From Proteobacteria bacterium UBA1278 (GTDB lineage Bacteria; Pseudomonadota; Gammaproteobacteria; Comchoanobacterales; Comchoanobacteraceae), in NCBI GenBank assembly GCA_002308435.1, contig DBUY01000026.1, forward strand, positions 9,641 through 30,243: a DNA stretch of 20,603 nucleotides. The letters run 5' to 3'. The notes below the pieces were generated by a model. The model was not told where the DNA came from, did no database searches, and saw nothing but the letters and a program-made list of their open reading frames with translations. Of this stretch, positions 8,218-15,972 are shown piece by piece. The position numbers were made by a program, and so were the translations under genes. The stretch's first letter is position 1, and the number at the start of each line of letters is the position of its first letter.

Positions 8218-8246
8218 TTGTTTGTGGAAGGCATGCGCGCTATCAT
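8218..8246 (+). promoter_or_regulatory. Candidate promoter of the HEPN-like gene
   Basis: TTGTTT (8218-8223) and TATCAT (8241-8246) are spaced by 17 bp. The -10 box matches 5/6 and the -35 box 3/6. A start near 8253 gives a leader of about 45 nt before ATG 8298. Confidence 0.35.
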
Positions 8247-8297
8247 AGGCCCGACTTGGCACGCTGTGTCATTTAACAACAAGTTCAACAGGACCTT

Positions 8298-11200
8298 ATG
8301 ACGATGACAACAACCGCTGTAACCGTTACTTTTGATGCTGATATGTCAATACTGAGGCAGATGGCACGACTTCTTGATAATATGATATCCAGGGAGATGC
8401 CCTTGGCCGAGGGGCTCAAAGCACTAGCCAAGTTGTCATGTTCAATTGACTTCAATGACCATGTGAAAAACTCTATTCGCAATAAATTTGGTAATATTGA
8501 TAGATCTCATAAAAGTAAAGAACGCCATGGGGGGCTAGAGCTTGTCGAATTGGCCCGAATTCGCTATGTTGATTTAAAACAAATGGATGGTTTTAAGCCC
8601 CCCCTTGATGATCTTCTCGTAAAAGATCTTCAGAAAATTCGGCGAAAAATAGGCAATGTTTGTAACTATTACGCCTCTAAACGCTCTGATGACTTTGTTT
8701 TTGATCCCAATGACCGCGCTGATTTTCTGATTACTTTATTTAATTATCTTTATCTCAGAACTCTAATTGATAAAGTAACGGAACATATACAAGAATATTT
8801 GTCACAAACGATTAATGTAAGCACACGATTTGGTAGATATTATTTAGGAGATATCTTGCTGACAGTTGGCGTGTTGTCAGAAGAAATCATGCTTTGTACA
8901 AATGAGAAAAACAATGCTTATTTTAATTTACTTAAAAGAATTAGAAATGAAGAACTGGTACATCGTCAGGATACTATGGTGAAGCCATTCTCTGCTTCCG
9001 ATATGTTGATTTACGAGAACATCACGCATGTCCTCACACATGGCTTGTCTGACGAGTTAAAGAGAATTTCCTCTGCCATACCAAGTTGGTCTAAAATTTT
9101 GGAAGATCGTGGCTCTGCAGATAGCTGTTGGGATTTCGTAAAGGGCAAGATGGATACTTTTAGTTTTGCGTCAGCCTGCTCACCTGATCTTAAGATTCTT
9201 GAAAATGCGATATCTGCAAAATCAAACTCTGCAACCTCTTCTACGACTGATGCGGCTTCCCCAAAAACCCAGAGAAAAAAAGCAAATCTAATTAACAGTT
9301 TCAATCAACAGATTAAGAAACTACTGAAATTTAATCCTGAATTAGGACCGCCTACTAATGATTTAACTGACGCTGATCGGCCTAGATTGGTAGAGCTCGG
9401 TTATAAATTCTCTGACACTGAATTGTATGAAGAACTCCGATCGTATTTTAATCAAATTCAGTCCTTGAAAAAAACACATAGCCGGGCAATCGTGAGACTG
9501 AGCGACATGGAGCGCATCATTGTAGATATTGCAGATTGCTTACCATCCTTACGGTGCTTACAGTCAACTCTATTGTGCAATCACTCAGAGCGACAACTTC
9601 TAAATGATAATGAAGATGTACATAATATGATTGTAACCGAAGAAGACGATCTCTCTGATCTTTTGCATAGAATGGATGCCAACAACAATAATACTCTCAA
9701 TGGAGAATCACAGACTATAACGCTATCTGGTAGGCTACTTAAAAATTTTAACCATGTGTACGGCGAATTAAGATTTCTCAGCGAGGTGATACATAGTGAT
9801 GAGTCGAAGCACAAGATAGGTATAATAATGAAATTTTCACTATTAAAGATTGGCGAGTCTTTTAGAGGCATTAATAAAGAGATCGAAAATCTTGATCAAT
9901 CTGATCCGGTCCGACTGATCATTAAAAAGGTCCCCTTATTAAATTCCGCTTTACAAGAAACCGTATTATCAAGAAACGATGGCATAGCCCATGATGTCTT
10001 AGGCTACGAAGACGAGCCTCACTTTAATACGATTATCAATCAAACGCTTCCCCTACTTGGGCAAATAAAAGCCATTCTGGTTTTGTCATCTTATCATGCC
10101 CCGCCATCTCTTACTGAGAATGAAACTATTAGTATACAGAACTATCAGTGTACTCATCGCGAAGTCGTGGAGTCCTATATCCAATTAGCGCTCTATGATA
10201 AAGCCAAATGCCACATCGCATCCGCACTTGATGAGATTGCTAGGTATAGAACTCAGGAAGATCTGTCTGCAGCGGATATCAAAAATCTTGAATCTAATGA
10301 ATATTTCATAAACAATCTTCTGACAAGCGTGATTATTGAGAGCATGCCTCGCGCAAACGATAGGGATGAATGTAGGGCTGAGCTTAAAAAAAATCTTACA
10401 CAGTTTATTAGCTATGGTACTGATGATGACGATCCAATTATCCATGCCGTTGTTGGGCATCTTTATTCACACAGTAATGATCATGCTTCTGCCACTAAAC
10501 ACTTTCATCAAGCATTAAATTCCTGTGTTGACATAATCAGAAACCGACAACTTGTTGAGTCTATATTAATAGCTAATGCAGTATCTAAAGCACATCTTAA
10601 TGAAGTAGATGAAGCGCAAGATGCGTTAGATAATATTATAAATGTAGAGCAGCGCACACCGATGTTGCAGTATGATTATCATTTTGCATCTGCAATCGTC
10701 AAATTAAAGCGTCATCTGACTCATATCAATAAACACTGTCGTCTAGATGACGATTTTTTGTTGGGTGATTTTCTCGGGGCTGTTGATGATTTTAGTACTC
10801 TTCATGATCAATTATCAACGTGGGAGGGGTACATTAAAACTGCGCACACAGCTGCAACATATCTAAATAAAAAGAAGGGGTGTGTACAATTAGGGATCAA
10901 ATGTTTTGAGGTTGTCACAGAAAAGATGTTAGATCAGGTGCAAATAAGCGCTCTTGGACAATTGTTGGCGGATATTTTGTGGCTCGCTAAAGAATCCCCA
11001 GATTTCCAGCCATTTGCACATAAAGTCGACCCTAAAAAAACTATTGTCAATCTAGTCGATGCCGCTCGCTATTTTATCAAAAGGGAACGTAATCAATCTT
11101 ATCCGGTCATGAATCGATCTGACCTACTTCAACTTGCTAGCGATCTCATTGAGTTTATTGATTTGTATAACCTTGTCGGATCACACCCTGATATTTATTG

Positions 11201-11858
11201 GTGCATTATCAGTTGTTCAGGTGGTGACTTAGCATCTCAAGATAAGAATCTCAACATGATTAGAAAGGCAATCACTAAAGCGGTTGAGCAGCACGACTGT
11301 GACGAGGGTATTATCCGAAATTACTTGCTGTTGATTTGGAAAATTTTTGGTCAAAATAATGATACTGCATTTGTCGATACATTTAATTTTGTAGATGATG
11401 TCATAGCGCCTCACATTGATGATTCGACTCGATTTAGAGAAGGGTTGAATCAGTTTAAGGATTTTGCGCGGGTTAAAACCTATTCCTTTAATGTCCATAC
11501 TGACAAAGAAAATACGATTAACACCGTGAGTAAAGATCATGACAATGATTCGACTGCGGTAACGTCTTGTACAGAGACTGATATTGCCAGAAAAGATTCA
11601 CCGAGACAGCACTTGGCGAACCTTGGGCTAATGACTAGACCACTGTATCACTTTACAAATACCTTGGTCAGTACATTGCGTAATCAAATTCCATCGGGTA
11701 CTTTTTGGACAGATGTAAGGCCAAATGACAGCTCAGATAAACCAACAGCAAGTCTGATGTTCTCTTGCAGGAAAACGTTTGAAGCAGATGTGCGCCGCGT
11801 ACTCGATGGTTATCACGAAGGGGTAACCAAAACTCAGAGATGCTACGGGACTTTTTGA
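8298..11858 (+). CDS. Large protein with two HepT-like HEPN motifs and TPR-like helices
   Basis: A 1186-residue soluble, mostly helical protein without signal peptide or membrane segment; no whole-length family recognised. Region A (about 140-250) has a V-G-V-L-S-E-E helix and then R216-N-E-E-L-V-H222. A Ser/Thr-rich linker follows (about 300-330). Region B (about 485-610) has L-L-K-I-G519-E520-S, then R559-N-D-G-I-A-H565 and a L-P-L-L-G-Q-I helix, in the order of HepT/DUF86 HEPN domains. R-N-x4-H (RX5H) fits the HEPN RNase active-site rule RX4-6H. TPR-like units follow: one near 622-650, a near-canonical one at 713-746 (G720, Y723 and Ala/Phe/Ala spacing), and one at about 757-790. The last 350 residues are unassigned. 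AGGA (8290-8293) lies four bases before ATG 8298; ATG 8304 is an alternative start. No MNT nucleotidyltransferase antitoxin is adjacent. RNase function is inferred from motifs. Confidence 0.75.
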   Translation: MTMTTTAVTVTFDADMSILRQMARLLDNMISREMPLAEGLKALAKLSCSIDFNDHVKNSIRNKFGNIDRSHKSKERHGGLELVELARIRYVDLKQMDGFKPPLDDLLVKDLQKIRRKIGNVCNYYASKRSDDFVFDPNDRADFLITLFNYLYLRTLIDKVTEHIQEYLSQTINVSTRFGRYYLGDILLTVGVLSEEIMLCTNEKNNAYFNLLKRIRNEELVHRQDTMVKPFSASDMLIYENITHVLTHGLSDELKRISSAIPSWSKILEDRGSADSCWDFVKGKMDTFSFASACSPDLKILENAISAKSNSATSSTTDAASPKTQRKKANLINSFNQQIKKLLKFNPELGPPTNDLTDADRPRLVELGYKFSDTELYEELRSYFNQIQSLKKTHSRAIVRLSDMERIIVDIADCLPSLRCLQSTLLCNHSERQLLNDNEDVHNMIVTEEDDLSDLLHRMDANNNNTLNGESQTITLSGRLLKNFNHVYGELRFLSEVIHSDESKHKIGIIMKFSLLKIGESFRGINKEIENLDQSDPVRLIIKKVPLLNSALQETVLSRNDGIAHDVLGYEDEPHFNTIINQTLPLLGQIKAILVLSSYHAPPSLTENETISIQNYQCTHREVVESYIQLALYDKAKCHIASALDEIARYRTQEDLSAADIKNLESNEYFINNLLTSVIIESMPRANDRDECRAELKKNLTQFISYGTDDDDPIIHAVVGHLYSHSNDHASATKHFHQALNSCVDIIRNRQLVESILIANAVSKAHLNEVDEAQDALDNIINVEQRTPMLQYDYHFASAIVKLKRHLTHINKHCRLDDDFLLGDFLGAVDDFSTLHDQLSTWEGYIKTAHTAATYLNKKKGCVQLGIKCFEVVTEKMLDQVQISALGQLLADILWLAKESPDFQPFAHKVDPKKTIVNLVDAARYFIKRERNQSYPVMNRSDLLQLASDLIEFIDLYNLVGSHPDIYWCIISCSGGDLASQDKNLNMIRKAITKAVEQHDCDEGIIRNYLLLIWKIFGQNNDTAFVDTFNFVDDVIAPHIDDSTRFREGLNQFKDFARVKTYSFNVHTDKENTINTVSKDHDNDSTAVTSCTETDIARKDSPRQHLANLGLMTRPLYHFTNTLVSTLRNQIPSGTFWTDVRPNDSSDKPTASLMFSCRKTFEADVRRVLDGYHEGVTKTQRCYGTF

Positions 11859-11887
11859 TCACTGACACTGCTCTTTCACACTGTACA

Positions 11888-11907
11888 AATCAGCTCTTTG
11901 CCTGATT
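11888..11907. terminator. Hairpin between convergent genes
   Basis: AATCAG (11888-11893) pairs with CTGATT (11902-11907) around an 8-nt loop. It lies between the convergent HEPN-like gene and the ABC exporter gene and could serve both. T-tracts are short on either strand, so it is a weak candidate. Confidence 0.3.
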
Positions 11908-11983
11908 AAAGTGATTGATGGATGTGTTGGTGATCATATCTGGTGCTGGCAGATACTGTATCACAATCGTCCTGCAGCTGACG

Positions 11984-13759
11984 CTAGATCATTTGTGTAT
12001 CCCATAGCCGACGATAATGCCCGTTCTTCTCGATGAGTTCATGATGGGATCCCTGCTCGACAATCTGTCCTTTGTCCAGTACAACAATTCTGTCCATTTG
12101 CACTAGGGTCGATAACCTGTGCGCAATCGCAATGACAGTCGCCCTACTCTCATCCAGCATCTGATTGATGGATGACTGAATCCGCTTTTCTGTTGGTGAA
12201 TCTAAACTACTGGTTGCCTCGTCTAATATTAAAATGGGGGCATCTTTTAAAATCGCGCGCGCGATGGCAATTCGCTGTCGCTGCCCGCCACTGAGTTTGA
12301 CCCCTCGCTCACCGACAATCGTTGCATATTGGTCCGGCATGTCCATAATATCATCATGAATGTTCGCCTTACGGCATGCCTGTTCAACTGCTTTGTGTGT
12401 GGCATTCGGCCGGGCGAGACGTAGATTGTCAATGATCGATCGATGAAACAATGTGATGTCTTGCGGAATCAATGATATATTCTGCCGCAAGGATTCCTGC
12501 GAGATTGTGCGAATACTGTGCTGATCGAGTTGAATATCCCCATGACGAATATCAAAATAGCGTAACAAGCATTTGATGACGGTCGTCTTCCCTGCCCCAC
12601 TCAAACCCACTAGACCAACCTGTTCGCCTGGTTGAATCGAAAGCGTAAAGTTTTTTAGGACGTCGCGTTGTCTCTTATCATATCGAAAAGTCACAGCATC
12701 GAAATTAACCTGACCTTTTATACGTACCTGTGTTTTAGCATCTGGCTGGTCGGTGACCTCATCTGCCGCATATAATAACTGATATGCTGATTGCACCCTA
12801 GCCATATTTGGCGTAATCGAGAACAACATGGCTTCGATCAGGGTATTCAGTTGCGTGTGAATTTTTAGCGTGAGCATGGCAACGAAGGCAAATATTCCGG
12901 CCGTGATTTCACCGCGTAGCAGTGCATAGGCCAAGAGATAGATCTGTACTGCACTCATCAGCACAATTAGGACGGTATCGATGCTATCGACAACAAAGGT
13001 ATCGAAGCGTCGACGTATTCTATCCTTGTCCTGCCATTGGTGAATTGCTGGAATCAATGCATTGTTGACTTCTTGACCCACCCGGCCGATGATTTTTATG
13101 CCAAAAATATTGACGATGCCATCATTGATGATGCCGATCGCATTTTGGCGTGCTTTGTAGTAGGCCTGTTGGTACACCATCTGTTTACTCAATAAGTAGT
13201 AGATGATTGGTAGGTACAGCATGATGAACCCAAGCAGCACCCATGCGGCGACGGCATACATATTGAATAGAAAAACAAGCCCGATGCACACGGTGAGTAT
13301 AACGGTTACGACCCTGAAAGTTGATTCGATAATGGTGGTAATGCCTTCCTGAAAGTCGGCAATCTTACTCGCGATATCCCCAGATCGTTGTGAGTCAAAC
13401 CAATACAGCGAATGATGATAGGTTTGCATACAGATATCCAGTAGCGTTTTTTTGATAATCCTCGGTGCGTAGTGCAAATTCACGATGCGCATGAAAAAAT
13501 ACACCAGGTGTGCCATGGCCTTATAAACGACAAACAGCGCAATCAAATGAAAGATCTGCTGATCATGATGTTGTGCGATCAGATCGATGATTTGTTTGAT
13601 TTTATATTCGACCAGTATTTCAAATGAGGCAGAACCGACTGCAATGGCCAGTAATGCAATAAAGTATCCGACGTAGCGTGTTACAAACTCAATGACATAG
13701 GGCGTAATTGATTGCGTTTTTGCTGTCGTTCCCTCATACGCGGATGTTGTGTCTATCAT
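11984..13759 (-). CDS. ABC exporter, fused membrane and ATPase domains
   Basis: A 591-residue type IV (MsbA/McjD-like) half-transporter. An N-terminal six-helix domain (about residues 25-330) precedes an ATPase domain with Walker A G385-L-S-G-A-G-K391-T, Q-loop Q433, signature L489-S-G-G-Q493, Walker B I-L-I-L-D513-E514, D-loop S-L-D and switch H547. All catalytic residues are intact, so an active homodimer is expected. There is no N-terminal C39 peptidase domain. The ribosome-binding site AAGG lies seven bases before ATG. The gene stands alone on the minus strand, divergent from the membrane-protein gene at 13987 with a 227-bp gap. The substrate (lipid, peptide or drug) cannot be read from the sequence. 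It is more conserved than its neighbours and interrupts a run of unknown genes. Confidence 0.92.
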   Translation of the reverse strand: MIDTTSAYEGTTAKTQSITPYVIEFVTRYVGYFIALLAIAVGSASFEILVEYKIKQIIDLIAQHHDQQIFHLIALFVVYKAMAHLVYFFMRIVNLHYAPRIIKKTLLDICMQTYHHSLYWFDSQRSGDIASKIADFQEGITTIIESTFRVVTVILTVCIGLVFLFNMYAVAAWVLLGFIMLYLPIIYYLLSKQMVYQQAYYKARQNAIGIINDGIVNIFGIKIIGRVGQEVNNALIPAIHQWQDKDRIRRRFDTFVVDSIDTVLIVLMSAVQIYLLAYALLRGEITAGIFAFVAMLTLKIHTQLNTLIEAMLFSITPNMARVQSAYQLLYAADEVTDQPDAKTQVRIKGQVNFDAVTFRYDKRQRDVLKNFTLSIQPGEQVGLVGLSGAGKTTVIKCLLRYFDIRHGDIQLDQHSIRTISQESLRQNISLIPQDITLFHRSIIDNLRLARPNATHKAVEQACRKANIHDDIMDMPDQYATIVGERGVKLSGGQRQRIAIARAILKDAPILILDEATSSLDSPTEKRIQSSINQMLDESRATVIAIAHRLSTLVQMDRIVVLDKGQIVEQGSHHELIEKNGHYRRLWDTQMI

Positions 13760-13986
13760 ATGAATACCTTAATGACTGAATTTACCTATTTTTCAAGTGA
13801 TCACCATAGCACTATCGACGCTGGAATGCTATTCCTGTGTATGACGTCTGGCGGTGTTTAAATAATAATTCGTCTTTTCAGTTGGATATAAATTTATCGC
13901 ACAACTTTTTTACCTTTTCTCTGGCACGCAACAACAATTCGTGGTTTCCTATGCGCATTGTTTAATACAAGGTCATAATCACCACT

Positions 13987-15861
13987 ATGCACGCACTCAG
14001 TACGGTCATTGTCATAACTACGATTGCTATTCTACGACAAACACATCTTTTCAGGCGTATTCCTCTATTTAAGGCGCCAGCTGCGATATCAGCACCTGCC
14101 AAAAAACAGTCTATTTTCAATTTTCTAAAATTTTATCTCACAAACAAACCGGTTTTTCTGGAAAAACCCGCCTTTTCATGGTTACATACTCTTCAAGAAA
14201 TCAATAATGACAGGATAATCCCCATGCGGCCTTTGAAAACCCTTTTTTTGCTATCGTCAGTAGCTCTTGTACGTCAATTAGGTAATATGCTCGGTAACCC
14301 ATCTAGTGGTGTCTACGTCAATGCACGTCAGAAAGATTCCCCAAGAGGGTTCAGCAAATCATTAGTTGAGTATGATGGAATGGACGTGCCACTATCAGAA
14401 AGACCTATTAGTCCGTTAGGAATATTGTGGCGCCAAGTTCGTTTGAACTTTGTCAATAACAATACTGCGCTGATTCTACGAAAGGAAATTGAGAGCCGTC
14501 ACCAAATCAAGAATGATGCAGAGTTTGAACAATTTAAAGATAAATTAAAACTAGAGAAGCTCAAGCAAAAAAATGAAGCGCTTGAAAAAGAAAAGAAGAA
14601 GCGTGAGAAACAGGAGCAAGAAAGAAGCGATTCCAAAAGCTTAGCTGGGCGTTGGAAGACTTTTTGTCAATGGATCAGCTCTAATGTCGGGTATGTGTAT
14701 AAATTTTTGTCAGCTGTTGCTGTCGCAACCGGTGTAGCCGGACTTATTAATTACGTCACTGCGTACTCAGGTAACAACAGACAAGACGCCACTAATCACA
14801 GCGAAACCGCCCTTATGAAAGAGTATAAGTCTGCTATTAGAGATCTGATCACGAGAAACCAGCTAGACAACTTGCGACCTGTGATTCGTAACCACCTGGA
14901 CAATGTCTGGAACGCTCATCGTAATAATCCCACAGAATTTCTCAAAGAACTGATCTGGTTATCGGTAGGGAATGTACCAGTTCTTAACCAGCCTATGCGT
15001 GGTCATTACGAGAAAAGAAGAAGAGATGTTAACGCTAACTATCTTCAGGTGCTAGGCAATGCCATCAATGACTATCAAGTTATCTATACAACGAATGACA
15101 GTACGGTAACTTCCAGCCTTGCAGTATGGCTTGGCGGACAAGATCAGAACATGATAACGGTACTAAAGAGCAGAATAGATGCATCATTTAGATCTCTTAA
15201 TTACCTGATACAGGATACACATCCAAGTAAAATAAATGTAGGCTCTAATCCGATTACTGATCAAGCTGCGCAGCTAGCTGGCACTCATTCGCTGAGGAGT
15301 GCGTATGACAGTACAACACCCTTTAGCGGTTTGCAGAATGTTGACTCTTTCTTCGACTTCAAAGAGCCACTGACAAGAATTGAAGATGAAATCACAGGTT
15401 ATCTTAATGAGAAAATAGACTACCGCGATGAGATTGCAGGTAACTACAATGAATACACTGGTTTATGTCAACAATCTAGGCAGCTTATGAGTCAGGATGG
15501 TAGCATGTACGCTTATGAAGCAGTTGGCTTTAAGCTAACTGAAACATTACAAAATATGGGAACCCGTTTATCGAACGTGCAACCATATTTTCAAGACAGT
15601 GACCTCAAAGAGATCTTGGCTGCATGTGACGGTATGCGACTTCTAATGGACTACAGGATTAACTCACCAGAACAACGGAGAAAAGTGGACGACAGTCATA
15701 ATCATCGAGGTCAGAGTGACGTTGAAGCGGCACATAGTTCTGAGCTTAATACTGAGACTCTTCGTGCAGCTTCTCGTCAAGCTTCAGGCAGTCAGGCGCC
15801 ATCAACTCCTGGTAGTTCAGTAACTTGGCGTAATAAGGGAAAAGGAAACATGGGAATTTAA
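13987..15861 (+). CDS. Membrane-anchored coiled-coil protein, unknown family
   Basis: A 624-residue protein of no family I know. It has a short hydrophobic N-terminus (5-16), a second hydrophobic patch (83-95), a highly charged Lys/Glu-rich coiled coil (about 165-215), then a clear membrane segment (about 238-260). A helical body of about 300 residues follows, ending in a Ser/Gly/Pro-rich tail (from about 575). The start is uncertain. ATG 13987 has no good Shine-Dalgarno sequence, whereas ATG 14224 (codon 80) has AGGA upstream and opens like a signal sequence, M-R-P-L-K-T-L-F-L-L. Starting there gives 545 residues. The next gene lies 111 bp downstream on the same strand and has a similar layout, so the two may act together. 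Confidence 0.65.
   Translation: MHALSTVIVITTIAILRQTHLFRRIPLFKAPAAISAPAKKQSIFNFLKFYLTNKPVFLEKPAFSWLHTLQEINNDRIIPMRPLKTLFLLSSVALVRQLGNMLGNPSSGVYVNARQKDSPRGFSKSLVEYDGMDVPLSERPISPLGILWRQVRLNFVNNNTALILRKEIESRHQIKNDAEFEQFKDKLKLEKLKQKNEALEKEKKKREKQEQERSDSKSLAGRWKTFCQWISSNVGYVYKFLSAVAVATGVAGLINYVTAYSGNNRQDATNHSETALMKEYKSAIRDLITRNQLDNLRPVIRNHLDNVWNAHRNNPTEFLKELIWLSVGNVPVLNQPMRGHYEKRRRDVNANYLQVLGNAINDYQVIYTTNDSTVTSSLAVWLGGQDQNMITVLKSRIDASFRSLNYLIQDTHPSKINVGSNPITDQAAQLAGTHSLRSAYDSTTPFSGLQNVDSFFDFKEPLTRIEDEITGYLNEKIDYRDEIAGNYNEYTGLCQQSRQLMSQDGSMYAYEAVGFKLTETLQNMGTRLSNVQPYFQDSDLKEILAACDGMRLLMDYRINSPEQRRKVDDSHNHRGQSDVEAAHSSELNTETLRAASRQASGSQAPSTPGSSVTWRNKGKGNMGI
14151..14168. repeat. Perfect 8-bp inverted repeat in the early part of the 13987 gene
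   Basis: GGTTTTTC (14151-14158) and GAAAAACC (14161-14168) are separated by two bases. It lies 55 bp before the alternative start ATG 14224. If translation starts at 13987 it is just codons; if at 14224 it is in the leader or operator region. Confidence 0.4.
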
Positions 15862-15872
15862 ATATGGCAGTA

Positions 15873-15922
15873 ATCGTTTAACTAATAACGATCGTTTAAT
15901 TCAGCTGGTCATGTTTGACATG
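15873..15922. promoter_or_regulatory. Cluster of palindromes upstream of the 15973 gene
   Basis: ATCGTT (15873-15878) pairs with AACGAT (15887-15892), which is also the left part of a perfect 10-nt palindrome AACGATCGTT (15887-15896). ATCGTTTAA is directly repeated at 15873-15881 and 15891-15899. CATGT-ttg-ACATG (15910-15922) surrounds a perfect -35 box TTGACA (15915-15920), but no good -10 box follows at 16-18 bp. This looks like a control region. Confidence 0.4.
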
Positions 15923-15972
15923 GGCCTGTCTATGTGTCATCTTTTTTATTAATCATTTATGGAGCAACAAAA

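Larger units (their letters stand above)
7896..8297. other. 402-bp gap with hairpins, no convincing gene
   Basis: This stretch holds an imperfect hairpin (7965-8000), a small one ACACT-aaa-AGTGT (8016-8028), a 13-nt odd palindrome ATGCAT-G-ATGCAT (8081-8093), and a candidate promoter (8218-8246). A 63-codon frame at 8085-8276 has no ribosome-binding site, starts inside the palindrome and covers the promoter; I do not call it a gene. A TTGACA at 8176-8181 has no matching -10 box. Confidence 0.5.

Noticed and set aside
8085..8276. 63-codon frame upstream of the HEPN-like gene, a possible small antitoxin
   Set aside because: It has no ribosome-binding site, its start lies in a palindrome, the likely promoter of the next gene lies inside it, and its protein has no recognisable features.
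14865..14930. R-N-H-x-D-N-x4-A-H in the 13987 protein as a third HEPN motif
   Set aside because: The Arg to His distance is too long for RX4-6H and the surrounding helices do not follow the HepT order.
15934..15972. GTG start for the membrane protein at 15973
   Set aside because: ATG 15973 has GGAG at ideal spacing and GTG 15934 has none.
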